From assembly GCF_014204915.1 (NCBI RefSeq), contig NZ_JACHMH010000001.1, positions 8,643,501 to 8,707,500 of the forward strand: DNA of 64,000 bases. Reading direction: 5' to 3'. Positions 24,847 through 33,496 of the stretch are shown piece after piece (positions within the stretch are counted from its first letter, which is position 1; each line of letters begins with the position of its first letter). Source of the stretch: Crossiella cryophila. Its GTDB lineage: Bacteria; Actinomycetota; Actinomycetes; Mycobacteriales; Pseudonocardiaceae. The translations under genes were made by a program, and so were the position numbers. The notes beneath the pieces were generated by a model, which made no database searches, was not told the DNA's origin, and saw nothing but the letters and a program-made list of their open reading frames with translations.

Positions 24847-25073
24847 AACGCCCGCCCTCGCAAGCGTTCCATCCTGACGTGACGGACGCTGAACCTAAAC
24901 CACGAAACACGGAAAGAAAAGAGCCAAGGCAAACCGGTAGGGATGTTTACCGGACGTCAGCGAAGTTGAACAGTTAACTAGTCGCGTCAGGTTTCCATCC
25001 AGGTTTCGCCAATCCCGGCCGCGCAGGATTCCCCCTGCCGCACCCACGCCGCGCGAACCGATCGGGCGAAACC
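24847..25073. promoter_or_regulatory. Divergent control region between peptides and ECF sigma gene
   Basis: This region is less GC-rich than its surroundings. It contains an inverted repeat CCGGTA (24934-24939) with TACCGG (24948-24953), and the palindrome AGTTAACT near 24973. Promoters for both directions must be here; none can be assigned firmly. Confidence 0.35.
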
Positions 25074-25646
25074 ATGTCGCACACCCTGCACGCACCACCC
25101 GTTCAATCCGACACCCTGGTCAACCGTTGCCAGAACCGCGAGGAGGACGCCTGGACCGAACTGGTTCAGCGGTACGGCCCGTTGGTACGCATGATCGCCT
25201 CCTCCTTCGGCCTGCGCCGGGCCGATGTGGAGGACATCGCCCAGCAGACCTGGATCCGGGTCTACGAGGGCATCCGCTCGGTGCGGGAGCCGGACCGGGT
25301 GCGGGCCTGGATCGTCACGGTGACCCGGCGGGAGGCGTTGCGGCACCTCAACCGGCGGACCAACGGCGAGCTGCCCATCGGCGACCAGCAGTACTTCGAC
25401 ATGGCCGACGAGCAGCCCTGCCCAGAGCAGCACGTGCTGCTGGGCGCGGAGCTGGACGCGGCACTGGCCGCGGTGGCCAAGCTGCCGGAGGCCCAGCGCA
25501 GGCTGCTGATCCTGCTCTTCGGCGCGCAGGCGGTCAGCTACGACGAGATCAGCGCGCGGCTGGGCATCCCGCGCGGGTCGATCGGGCCGACCAGGGCCCG
25601 GCTGCTCAGGCAGCTCCAGTACGCCCTCGACGGCTGGCGGTCATGA
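25074..25646 (+). CDS. ECF-type RNA polymerase sigma factor
   Basis: A 190-aa sigma-70 family factor with only regions 2 and 4. Region 2: DAWTELVQRYGPLVRMIASS, then DVEDIAQQTWIRVYEG and WIVTVTRREALRHLNRR. Region 4: LPEAQRRLLILLFG, then SYDEISARLGIPRGSIGPTR. There is no zinc anti-sigma gene next to it. It is divergent from the two Cys-peptide genes, which are candidate targets. Its 3' end overlaps the convergent AfsR-like gene by 41 nt. The ATG at 25074 has only a weak ribosome site (GGGCGAAACC). Confidence 0.9.
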   Translation: MSHTLHAPPVQSDTLVNRCQNREEDAWTELVQRYGPLVRMIASSFGLRRADVEDIAQQTWIRVYEGIRSVREPDRVRAWIVTVTRREALRHLNRRTNGELPIGDQQYFDMADEQPCPEQHVLLGAELDAALAAVAKLPEAQRRLLILLFGAQAVSYDEISARLGIPRGSIGPTRARLLRQLQYALDGWRS

Positions 25647-28600
25647 GTTCGGGGGCGGGCAGGTCCAGTTCGCGGTAGGTCTCCTCGGCCCGCCGCCGGT
25701 GTTCGGCGGCGGTGTCCGGGACCTCGTGCACCGCGCCGAGCCCGTGGTGGGCGTGCGCCAGCTCGTGCCGGTTGCGCGCCTCGCCGCTGCGGTGCAGGGC
25801 CTGCTCGAACCAGATCCGCGCGTTGGGCGCGTCGCCGAGCAGCCAGTGCAGGTCGCCGAGGTGGTTGAGGGTCATGCACTCGCTGAACAGGTTGCCGGTG
25901 TCGCGCTGCAACTCCAGGCCCTGCAACAGGTTCTGCGCGGCCTCGGGCAGCTGGCCGGTCCACAGCAGCACCTCGCCGAGGTAGCCGAGCGCCGCGCCCT
26001 CCCCTGACGGGCAGCCGATCTCCCGGTACACGCCCAGCGCCTGTTCCAGGAGTTCGGTGGCCTCGCCGGGTTTGCCGACCCGGAGCAGGGCCTGGCCGAG
26101 GTTGCTCAGCGCGTTGGCCTGGTGCCTGCGGTACCCGGTCTCCCGGTGCACGGCCAGTGCCCCGCGCAGGTGGTCCAGTGCCTCGGGATAGCGGCCGACC
26201 CGCAGGTAGGTGTGGCCGAGGTTGTTCAGCGCGCCGCCGATGCCCAGCCGGGATCCGGTGGCGCGGTTGACATCCAGCGCGGCGGAGAAGTGCTCGATGG
26301 CCTGCGGGTAGCGGCTGGTGCGCAGGAACAGGTAGCCGAGGTTGATCAGCGAGATGCCCTCGCCGACCCGGTAGCCGCCGCGCCGGTAGAGCCGCAGCGC
26401 GGACTCCAGGCGTTGTTCGGCCTTGTCGTAGCGGCTGGTGTGCAGGAAGACGTTGGCCAGGTCGTTCTCGGCCTCGCCCTGGCCGATCAGGTCCTCGATC
26501 TCGCGGTAGATCTCCAGTGCCTGGGTGAGGCTGGCGATGGCCTCCGGGTAACGCCCGGTGGGTTCGTAGATGCCGCCGAAGCGGCGCAGCGCGGTGGCCT
26601 CGCCGCGGCGGAAACCGGCCGCGCGGAACAGGCCCAGTGCCTGTTTGAGGTTGTCCACGGCCTCCCGGTAGCGGCCCAGCCGCAGGCAGGCCGCGGCCAG
26701 CCCGACCCGGCTGCACGCCTGGGCGTGCCGGTCGCCGAGTTCCCGGCTGGCCTCGACCGCGCCGTGCATCAGGCGCAGCGGGGAGTGCCCGCGCATGTCG
26801 AAGTAGGCGTCCAGGGTGTGCGGCAGCTGCCAGGCAGGCTGGTGCCAGCCGTCCTCCTGGGCCTGGGTGGCGGCCGCGGCCAGGTTCGGGTACTCGGCGT
26901 CCTGCCAGGCCAGCGCCTGTTCCGGGGTGCTCAGCCAGGACCGCGGCGCCGGCGCCTCGGGCAGCCAGACCAGGTTGGGGTCCAGCATGGTCGCGGCCGC
27001 GCCGCTGGCGGCCACGTAGTGGTCGAACATCCTGCCCAGCGCGGCGCGGCGGCCGGGTTCGGCCTCCTCCTCGTGCGCGGCCCTGCGGGCGTAGTGCCGG
27101 AGCAGGTCGTGGAACTGGTAGCGGCCGGGGGTGGGCTGCTGGACCAGGTGCACGTCGACGAGTTCCTCCAGCAGGTCCTCGGTCTCGGGCACCGGCAAGT
27201 CGGCAAGGGCGGCGGCCACGTGCACGTCGAAGTCGGGTCCGGGCACCAGTCCGAGCAACCGGAACAGCCGGGCCTGGGCGGGGGCGAGTTGCCGGTAGGA
27301 CAGGGTGAACGCGGTGCCGACACACCGGTCCCCGGCGGCCAGTTCGGTCAGCCGGCGACGCTGGTCGCGCAGCCGGGTGGCCAGGTGCGCGGCGGTCCAG
27401 GCCGGCCGGGCGCGCAGCCGGGCCGCGGCGATGCGCAGCGCGAGGGGCTGGCGGCCGCAGAGTTCGACCACCTCGGCCACGGCGGTGGCCTCGGCGGTGG
27501 CAGGCGGGTGGTCCACGGTGCGGGTGAACAGGTCGACGGCGGCGGTGTGCGGCAGCACGTCCAGGGACAGCGTTTGCGCGGTGTCCAGATCGGTCAGCCG
27601 CCGTCTGCTGGTGACCAGGGTCAGGCACCCGGCGGTGCCGGGCAGCAGCGGGCGGACCTGGGCGGCGCTGGCGGCGTTGTCCAGCACCAGCAGCGCGCGT
27701 TTGTCGGCGAGTTCGGCCCGCCACAGCGCGGAGCGGGCGTCCAGGCGTTCCGGGATCTTCTCCCCCGCGACGCCGATCGCGCGCAGCAGGGTGTCCAGCG
27801 CGGCGGCCGGGTCGGTGGGTTCGTGGCCCGCGGTGTGCGCGTGCAGGTCGATGAACAGCGAGCCGTCCGGGAAGTGTTCGGCCAGCCGGTGCGCGGCGTG
27901 CACGGCCAGGGTGGTCTTGCCGACCCCGGCCATCCCGTCGATGGCGGTGATCACCAGCGCGGTGCCGCCCGGCCGGTCGGTGTCGGGCAGGGTGGCCAGC
28001 AGGCGGCGCATCTCCTCCTGCCTGCCGGTGAAGTCGACGATGTCGGCCTGCAGGTCGTTGCGCCGGGTGCTGGTGCGGCCCGCGCCGGGTCGCTCGGCCG
28101 GGCGGGCGGTGCCGCAGTCGGCCTCGCCGTGCAGGATCCGCTCGTACAGCTCCCCTATCTCCGGACCTGGGCTCACCCCGAGTTCCTCGGCCAGCGCGGT
28201 GCGCAGGTCCTGGTGCACCCGCAGCGCCTCGGCCGGGCGGCCGGACTGGCAGAGCGCGCGCATGAGCAGGGCGTGCAGCCGCTCGCGCAGCGGGTTGGCC
28301 GCCACCAGCGCGCTCAGCTCGGCGACCAGGTCGCTGCCGCAGTCCGCGCCCCTGACCAGCACGCAGTCGGCGAGTTCCTCCTGGGTGGCCAGCCGGTACT
28401 CGGTCAGCCGGGCGATCTCGGCGTCCAGGATCGGGGTGGCCGCCACCCCGGCGAACGGGTTGCCCCGCCACAGCGCGAGCGCCTCCCGGTAGCGCCCGGC
28501 GCAGGTCTCCAGGTCGCCGAGGCGGCGGGCCACCCTGGCCTGTTCCACCAGCGCCTCGAACCGGTGCAGGTCCAGCTCACCGGGCTGCAGACTCAGCTGG

Positions 28601-28869
28601 TAGCCCGGTGAGCGGCGTAGTAGCCAGGCGGGACCGCCCTTGCGCTGGCCCAGCGCACAGCGCAGCCGGGAGATGTAGGCGTAGATCTCCGCCTTGGTGT
28701 CCACCGTGGTGCCGTGCGGCCACAGCTCCTCGGCGATCCGGTCGATGCTGACGATGGCGCCCGCGTTGGCGAGCAGGATGCCGAGCACGGTCCGCGCCCT
28801 CGGCGTCCCCAGCGGCAGCGCCTGGCCGTCGAGCACGGCTTCCAGCGGCCCCAGTACCCGAAACTCCAC
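25606..28869 (-). CDS. AfsR/SARP-type regulator with NB-ARC and TPR domains
   Basis: Large cytoplasmic transcription activator, 1087 aa from GTG 28869 (VEFRVLGPLEAVLDG). Order: OmpR-like winged helix (residues 1-95), bacterial transcriptional activation domain (about 100-250, SLQPGELDLHRFEALVEQA), NB-ARC ATPase (P-loop IDGMAGVGKTT, Walker B ALLVLDNAAS, TSRRRLTDL), then a long TPR array from about residue 650. Repeats contain RYPEAIASLTQALEIYREI-type units. AfsR-like proteins integrate signals and activate antibiotic clusters. It lies downstream and in the same direction as the biosynthetic operon ending at 29054, so it may be its pathway regulator (inference). Confidence 0.92.
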   Translation of the reverse strand: MEFRVLGPLEAVLDGQALPLGTPRARTVLGILLANAGAIVSIDRIAEELWPHGTTVDTKAEIYAYISRLRCALGQRKGGPAWLLRRSPGYQLSLQPGELDLHRFEALVEQARVARRLGDLETCAGRYREALALWRGNPFAGVAATPILDAEIARLTEYRLATQEELADCVLVRGADCGSDLVAELSALVAANPLRERLHALLMRALCQSGRPAEALRVHQDLRTALAEELGVSPGPEIGELYERILHGEADCGTARPAERPGAGRTSTRRNDLQADIVDFTGRQEEMRRLLATLPDTDRPGGTALVITAIDGMAGVGKTTLAVHAAHRLAEHFPDGSLFIDLHAHTAGHEPTDPAAALDTLLRAIGVAGEKIPERLDARSALWRAELADKRALLVLDNAASAAQVRPLLPGTAGCLTLVTSRRRLTDLDTAQTLSLDVLPHTAAVDLFTRTVDHPPATAEATAVAEVVELCGRQPLALRIAAARLRARPAWTAAHLATRLRDQRRRLTELAAGDRCVGTAFTLSYRQLAPAQARLFRLLGLVPGPDFDVHVAAALADLPVPETEDLLEELVDVHLVQQPTPGRYQFHDLLRHYARRAAHEEEAEPGRRAALGRMFDHYVAASGAAATMLDPNLVWLPEAPAPRSWLSTPEQALAWQDAEYPNLAAAATQAQEDGWHQPAWQLPHTLDAYFDMRGHSPLRLMHGAVEASRELGDRHAQACSRVGLAAACLRLGRYREAVDNLKQALGLFRAAGFRRGEATALRRFGGIYEPTGRYPEAIASLTQALEIYREIEDLIGQGEAENDLANVFLHTSRYDKAEQRLESALRLYRRGGYRVGEGISLINLGYLFLRTSRYPQAIEHFSAALDVNRATGSRLGIGGALNNLGHTYLRVGRYPEALDHLRGALAVHRETGYRRHQANALSNLGQALLRVGKPGEATELLEQALGVYREIGCPSGEGAALGYLGEVLLWTGQLPEAAQNLLQGLELQRDTGNLFSECMTLNHLGDLHWLLGDAPNARIWFEQALHRSGEARNRHELAHAHHGLGAVHEVPDTAAEHRRRAEETYRELDLPAPELMTASRRGRTGAA

Positions 28870-29053
28870 TGCCCGTCCCCACACACTTCACCGGCGGCTG
28901 TGACCCCCTTGTCGCGGAGGCTCAGTGAATGGTTACTCCGAAAGTGCGAAACACCGAATTACCCCAGACATCATTGCTGGAATGTCTCGTTCAGGAATTC
29001 GTGATTCGCCGGGCCGGCCGAGCGGACATTCCGGACAGGAATCGGCTTCGCGG

Positions 29054-29530
29054 TCACCCGGCCAGTGCCGGCTCCGGCACGTGCAGCAGCATCCGCATCC
29101 GGGTGGTGAACGCGGCCTCCGGCCCGCCGTCGATCTCCCCGGTGACGCCGAGCTGCAGATCGGTGAAGCCGAGCGGACGTTCGGTGGCCGCCAGCAGCTC
29201 GAACACCGCGCGCACCCGGGCGCCGACCGGCACCGGCCGGTGGAACCGCAGCCGGTCCATGCCCTTGTTGATCACCAGGTCGACGCCGTCGACGTGGATG
29301 GTCTCCATCAGCTGGGCGGGCAGCAGGGACACGGTGAGGAAGCCGTGCGCGATGGGTCCGCCGAACATGCCTTCACTGGCCCGTTCGGGGTGCAGGTGGA
29401 TCCACTGCCGGTCCTCGGTGACCTCGGCGAAGTCGGCGATCCGTTGCGCGGACACGGTGTGCCAGGCGCTCACGCCGAGCCGCTGGCCGACCGCCGCGCG
29501 TAATTCGGTGGCACTGCTGAAGATGCGCAT
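29054..29530 (-). CDS. MaoC-like dehydratase
   Basis: Hot-dog fold protein of 158 aa from ATG 29530 (MRIFSSATELRAAVG). The (R)-hydratase motif appears as DFAEVTEDRQWIHLHPERA followed by GPIAHGFLTVSLLP, with the Asp and His of the catalytic pair. MaoC enzymes dehydrate 3-hydroxyacyl thioesters or hydrate enoyl thioesters. Here it would supply the dehydration step for the neighbouring ketosynthase/FabI pair. It is the last gene of the minus-strand cluster, 5 nt after fabI. No ketoreductase is present nearby, so one would be borrowed from primary metabolism. Confidence 0.9.
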   Translation of the reverse strand: MRIFSSATELRAAVGQRLGVSAWHTVSAQRIADFAEVTEDRQWIHLHPERASEGMFGGPIAHGFLTVSLLPAQLMETIHVDGVDLVINKGMDRLRFHRPVPVGARVRAVFELLAATERPLGFTDLQLGVTGEIDGGPEAAFTTRMRMLLHVPEPALAG

Positions 29531-29535
29531 CCGCC

Positions 29536-30327
29536 TCAACTCCGTTCTGGGGCGGCGCCGACCGCGTGCGCCCCGCCGTCGACGTGCAGGATCTCCCCGG
29601 TGACCGCGGGCATCCAGGCCGAGAGCAGCGCGCAGACGACCCTGGCCACCGGTTCGGTGTCGGTGTGGTCCCAGCCCAGCGGGGCCCGGCTGGACCACAC
29701 CTGGTCGAGCTGGTCGAACCCGCCGATGCCACGGGCCGCGAGTGTCCTGAGTGGACCGCAGGCGACCAGGTTGACCCGGGTTCCCTGCTGCCCCAGCGCC
29801 TGGGCGAGGTAGCGGCAGCAGCTTTCCAGTCCGGCCTTGGCCACGCCCATCCAGTCATAGCCCGGCCAGGCCAGGCTGGCGTCGAAGTCCAGGCCGATCA
29901 GGGAGCCGTGTTCGGACTTGGCCAGCAGCGGGCCGAAGACCCGGCCGAAGGCGGCGAAGGAGTAGGTGGAGATGTGCAGTGCGGTGGCCACCTCGGCCCA
30001 GTCCGCGGTGAGGAAGCCGCCGCCGAGCGCGCTGGGCGGGGCGAAGGCGACCGAGTGCAGCACGCCATCGAGGCGGCCCCAGCGCTGGTCCAGGGCGTCG
30101 GCCACCGCGTCGAGGTGCTCGGGTTTGGTGACGTCGAGTTCGAGCACATCGCAGGGCGTCGGCAGTTTCGCGGCCATCGCGGCGGTGATGCCGAAGCCGC
30201 GGCCGAAGCCGGTGAGCACCACCTCGGCCCCGTGCTCCTGCGCGAGTCTGGCCACCCCGTAGGCGATCGAGCTTTCCGTGAGCACGCCGGTGACGAGGAT
30301 CTTCTTGCCGGAGAGCAGTTCAGTCAC
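29536..30327 (-). CDS. fabI: Enoyl-ACP reductase, FabI/InhA type
   Basis: NADH-dependent enoyl-ACP reductase of the short-chain dehydrogenase superfamily, 263 aa. Features: LVTGVLTESSIAYGVARLAQ at the N-terminus (the variant Gly-rich loop of FabI), LELDVTKPEHL, HSVAFAPPSALGG, and the catalytic Tyr157 and Lys164 in YDWMGVAK. It reduces enoyl-ACP to acyl-ACP. Being inside a biosynthetic cluster, it is probably a dedicated copy for the specialised acyl chain, though it could act as a self-resistant duplicate (alternative). Its GTG start overlaps the ketosynthase end by 8 nt. Confidence 0.92.
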   Translation of the reverse strand: MTELLSGKKILVTGVLTESSIAYGVARLAQEHGAEVVLTGFGRGFGITAAMAAKLPTPCDVLELDVTKPEHLDAVADALDQRWGRLDGVLHSVAFAPPSALGGGFLTADWAEVATALHISTYSFAAFGRVFGPLLAKSEHGSLIGLDFDASLAWPGYDWMGVAKAGLESCCRYLAQALGQQGTRVNLVACGPLRTLAARGIGGFDQLDQVWSSRAPLGWDHTDTEPVARVVCALLSAWMPAVTGEILHVDGGAHAVGAAPERS

Positions 30328-31537
30328 GGGTCACCACGATCACGCCGTTGGCCCCGCCGAAGCCGAAGGAGTTGCTGACCGCGGCCCGCAGGTCCAGCTG
30401 CCGCGGCACCTTGCGCACGATGTCGAGTTCGATCCGAGGGTCCTGCCGGTCCAGGTTGGCCGTTGGCGGGATGATGCCGTCGCGCACGGACAGCACCGTG
30501 CACACCGCCTCGATCGCACCGGCCGCGCCGAGGGCGTGCCCGAGGGTGCCCTTGACCGAGGTGACCGGGACCTGGTCGCCGTAGAGCCGGTTGATCAGTC
30601 CGCCCTCGATGACGTCGTTCATCGGGGTGGAGGTGCCGTGCGCGTTGACGTGGTCGATGTCGGCCGCGGTGAGTCCGGCCTCGGCGAGTGCGGCCAGGGT
30701 GGCCCGTTCCACGCCGTCGCCCTGCGGGTGCGGGGCGGTGATGTGGTGCGCGTCGGAGGATCCGCCGTACCCGGCCAGCCGGGCGTGCACCCTGGCGCCG
30801 CGGGCCTTGGCGTCCTCGGCGCGTTCCAGCACCAGGATGCCCGCGCCCTCGGCGGCCACGAAGCCGTCCCGGTCGGCGTCGAAGGGCCGGGAGGCGGTGC
30901 CAGGGTCGTCACCGCGGGTGGACAGCGCGCCGAGTTGCCCGAACCCGGCCATGATCAGTGGGGACAGCGCGGATTCGGCGCCACCGGCCACGACCACGTC
31001 GCAGATGCCCGAGCGCAGCCAGTCCCTGGCCACGCCGAGCGCGGTGGCTCCGGAGGCGCAGGCGGTGGCCGGCGCGAGGTTGGGGCCGCGGGCGCCCAGG
31101 TCCAGGGTGAGCCAGGCGGTGGGCGAGCCGACCCCGGCCATCGGGATCAGCATCGGGGTGATCTGGGATTCCCCGTGCAGGCGCAGGATCTCGTACTGCT
31201 GCTCGAAGGTCATGGTGCCGCCGAGGGAGTTGCCGACCACCACGCCGACCCTGGCCCCGTTCCAGGTCGCCGGGTCCAGTCCGCTGTCCGCGATGGCCTC
31301 GCGGGCGGCGACCCTGGCCAGGTGCGCGCAGCGTTCCTGCCGCCACGCGGTGCGCCTGCCGAGCTGGGCGTCGGCGTCGAAATCCGGTACCCGGCAACTG
31401 AAATCGGTGACCTGGCCGGCCAGGTTGGCATCGGGACTGGCGGTGGACTCACCGCGCAGGATGCGGGCCCAGCTCGCCTCGACGCCGATCCCGGCGGAGG
31501 TGACCAGCCCGAGGCCGGTGATGGCGAGGCCGCTCAT
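30320..31537 (-). CDS. Beta-ketoacyl-ACP synthase II-like ketosynthase
   Basis: Condensing enzyme of 405 aa with an intact FabF active site: nucleophile Cys160 in PATACASGA, His300 in HVNAHGTSTPMND and His334 in GTLGHALGAAGA. The C-terminus NSFGFGGANGVIVV is typical. It condenses an acyl thioester with malonyl-ACP. As the only ketosynthase in the cluster, beside one ACP, FabI and MaoC, it probably builds or extends a short saturated or unsaturated acyl chain. The ATG at 31537 shares one base with the ACP stop (TGATG), ensuring co-translation. Confidence 0.94.
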   Translation of the reverse strand: MSGLAITGLGLVTSAGIGVEASWARILRGESTASPDANLAGQVTDFSCRVPDFDADAQLGRRTAWRQERCAHLARVAAREAIADSGLDPATWNGARVGVVVGNSLGGTMTFEQQYEILRLHGESQITPMLIPMAGVGSPTAWLTLDLGARGPNLAPATACASGATALGVARDWLRSGICDVVVAGGAESALSPLIMAGFGQLGALSTRGDDPGTASRPFDADRDGFVAAEGAGILVLERAEDAKARGARVHARLAGYGGSSDAHHITAPHPQGDGVERATLAALAEAGLTAADIDHVNAHGTSTPMNDVIEGGLINRLYGDQVPVTSVKGTLGHALGAAGAIEAVCTVLSVRDGIIPPTANLDRQDPRIELDIVRKVPRQLDLRAAVSNSFGFGGANGVIVVTRD

Positions 31538-31776
31538 CAGGCGGCCTCGCGCTTGGACTCGATCAGCTTGGCGATGGTGGCCAGGGTGTCCGAAGTGGAC
31601 ACCTCGTCGTCCTTGACCCGGACGCCGAACTCCTTCTCGGTCACCAGTCCGAGTTCGACCAGGGCGAGCGAGTCCAGGTCGAGGTCGGCGAAGGTGGCCT
31701 CGCCGCGGACCTCCTCCGGCGGCACGCCGAAGCGGGTGGTGAGCAGCGTGCTGAGCTGGTCGAGCAGGGCGGTCAT
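31537..31776 (-). CDS. Acyl carrier protein
   Basis: A 79-aa stand-alone ACP. The phosphopantetheine attachment is Ser36 in LDLDSLALVELG. Helix pattern and acidic charge are typical (EEVRGEATFADLDLDSL, VKDDEVSTSDTLATIAKL). It carries the growing chain for the adjacent ketosynthase, FabI and MaoC, and may present the finished acyl group to the reductase and aminotransferase encoded upstream. It overlaps the SRPBCC gene stop by ATGA. Confidence 0.95.
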   Translation of the reverse strand: MTALLDQLSTLLTTRFGVPPEEVRGEATFADLDLDSLALVELGLVTEKEFGVRVKDDEVSTSDTLATIAKLIESKREAA

Positions 31777-32246
31777 GGGTGGTTCCTTTCACCAGGGTGT
31801 GCGGGCAGGTCGTGCAGTTGGGTGTCTTCGCCGAAGAGTCCACTCAGGACGGAGCGCATGACCCGGCGGAGCAGCCGTTCGGCCACCGGGTCCATGGCCT
31901 CGGCGAGGCTGTCGATGCCGAAGTCGAAGTCCACCTGGAAGTCCACCGCGCAGCCGGTGTCGGTCTCGGTGATCCGCCAGGCGCCGCGGAAGTGCTCGAA
32001 GTCGCCGTCGGTCTGGCCGAACTCGACGCTGGCGCCTGCCGGGTCGAGCTTCTCCCATTCCCGCCAGCGCAACCGGCCGCGGCGGAAGGTGACCTCCCAG
32101 GCGGAGTGCCGGGGGTTGCCTGGGAAGACCTGGACCGAGCGGACCTCCTCGGCGATGGCCGGGAATCGGGCGAAGTCGGTGAGCAGGGCGAAGGCCTCGT
32201 CCGGGGTGGCGCCGAGGACCTCGGCGAGCAGGTGCACGCGCCTCAT
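31773..32246 (-). CDS. SRPBCC (cyclase/aromatase-like) protein
   Basis: A 157-aa START-like helix-grip protein similar to polyketide cyclase/coenzyme Q10-binding proteins: LGATPDEAFALLTDFARFPAI at the N-terminus, then SAWEVTFRRGRLRWREWEKL and a C-terminal helix DPVAERLLRRVMRSVLSGLF. Such folds bind hydrophobic chains and can catalyse cyclisation, dehydration or amide formation. In this operon it may bind the acyl or amine intermediate. It is joined by ATGA overlaps to the aminotransferase before and the ACP after it. Confidence 0.88.
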   Translation of the reverse strand: MRRVHLLAEVLGATPDEAFALLTDFARFPAIAEEVRSVQVFPGNPRHSAWEVTFRRGRLRWREWEKLDPAGASVEFGQTDGDFEHFRGAWRITETDTGCAVDFQVDFDFGIDSLAEAMDPVAERLLRRVMRSVLSGLFGEDTQLHDLPAHPGERNHP

Positions 32247-33496
32247 GCCGCCACCGCCTTGGCCGCGGTGGCGAAGGCGCCGCGCAGGAAGTCCACTTCG
32301 GACTCGTCCAGGATGGCGGGCGGGGTCAGGCGCAGCACCTGGCCGGAGTTGAGCGAGTGGTTGGCGATGACCCCGGCGGCCATCAGTTCGGCGAGCAGGT
32401 CGGCGGCCAGTCCTGGTTCGCTGAACTCCACGCCGATGAGCAGTCCGGCGCCCCGCACCTCGCGCACCCGGGTGCCGAGGATGTCCTTGCAGATCAAGGA
32501 GAGTTCGCCGCGGATGCGTTCGCCGAGCCCGCGCGCGGCCTCGACCAGGCCGCCCTCCTCGATGGCGGTGAGCGCGCCGCGGACCGCGGCCATGCCCAGT
32601 GGGCTGGCGGAGAAGGTGGAGGTGTGCAGGTAGGGGTCGCGGTCGAAGGCGCGGAAGGCGGATTCGGTGGCGATCACCGCCGACACCGGCATCACCCCGC
32701 CGCCCAACGCCTTGCCGACCACGAGCACGTCGGGCACGATCTGTTCGCGGTCCGCGCCCCACCAGTGGCCGAGCCTGCCGAGGCCGGTCTGCACCTCGTC
32801 CAGGATGAGGAAGGCGCCGAACTCGTGGCACAGTCGTCGCGCCTCGGTCAGGTAGCCGGCCGGTGGCAGGATCACCCCCGCCTCGCCCTGCACGGGTTCC
32901 AGGATCAGCGCGGCCCGGCCCTCGTGGGCGGCGAGTTCCTTGCGCAGCGCGGCCGGATCACCGTAGGGCACGTGGCAGACCCCGGACAGCAAGGGCCGGA
33001 ACGGGTCCTGGAACACCCCGCGGGCGGTGACGCTGAGCGCGCCGAGGGTTTTGCCGTGGTAGCCGTTGGTGGCCGAGATGAGGTGGGTGCGGCCGTGGGT
33101 GCGGGCGAGTTTGATCGCGGTCTCCACCGCCTCCGCCCCGGAGCAGGCGAAGTGCACCTTGTCCATTGTGGACGGCGCGACCGCGGTGAGCGCGGCGGCG
33201 GCCTTGGCGGCACTGGGTTCGAGCAGGAGTTTGGCCGAGACCGGCAGGGTGTGCAGCTGGGTGCGCACCGCGGCCACCACCCTGGGGTGCCTGGCGCCCA
33301 TGAGCAGCACGCCGTAGCCACCGCAGTTGAGCAGTTCCCGGCCGCGGCTGGTGCGCACCCAGGCCCCGGTGGCGGACTGTTCCAGCTCGCGGCCGAACAG
33401 CTCGCCGAGGGCGGCGCGGCCGCGGCTGAGGTGACTGCGGTAGGCCGCGGCGGTGCGCTCGAACTCGGCCTCGCAGTCGGCGGTGTCCAGGGTCAT
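32243..33496 (-). CDS. Class III PLP-dependent aminotransferase
   Basis: A 417-aa fold-type I aminotransferase. Visible motifs: cofactor loop CSGAEAVETAIKLAR, NGYHGKTLGALSVT, Asp in LILDEVQTGLGR, and the Schiff-base Lys in VVGKALGGGVMPV. Class III enzymes aminate aldehydes or omega-amino acids. Set between an aldehyde dehydrogenase-like acyl reductase, an acyl-CoA dehydrogenase and an ACP, the likely reaction is conversion of a fatty aldehyde to a primary amine (inference), comparable in logic to tambjamine and prodiginine side-chain formation. ATGA overlaps exist at both ends. Confidence 0.93.
   Translation of the reverse strand: MTLDTADCEAEFERTAAAYRSHLSRGRAALGELFGRELEQSATGAWVRTSRGRELLNCGGYGVLLMGARHPRVVAAVRTQLHTLPVSAKLLLEPSAAKAAAALTAVAPSTMDKVHFACSGAEAVETAIKLARTHGRTHLISATNGYHGKTLGALSVTARGVFQDPFRPLLSGVCHVPYGDPAALRKELAAHEGRAALILEPVQGEAGVILPPAGYLTEARRLCHEFGAFLILDEVQTGLGRLGHWWGADREQIVPDVLVVGKALGGGVMPVSAVIATESAFRAFDRDPYLHTSTFSASPLGMAAVRGALTAIEEGGLVEAARGLGERIRGELSLICKDILGTRVREVRGAGLLIGVEFSEPGLAADLLAELMAAGVIANHSLNSGQVLRLTPPAILDESEVDFLRGAFATAAKAVAA

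Noticed and set aside
25538-28471. 977-codon minus-strand frame inside the AfsR-like gene
   Set aside because: Arg/Pro/Gly shadow frame; the overlapping frame has winged-helix, ATPase and TPR motifs.
30448-30465. GGTTGGCCGTT inside the ketosynthase gene as a further array unit
   Set aside because: Single copy inside a conserved coding region; no 22-bp partner.
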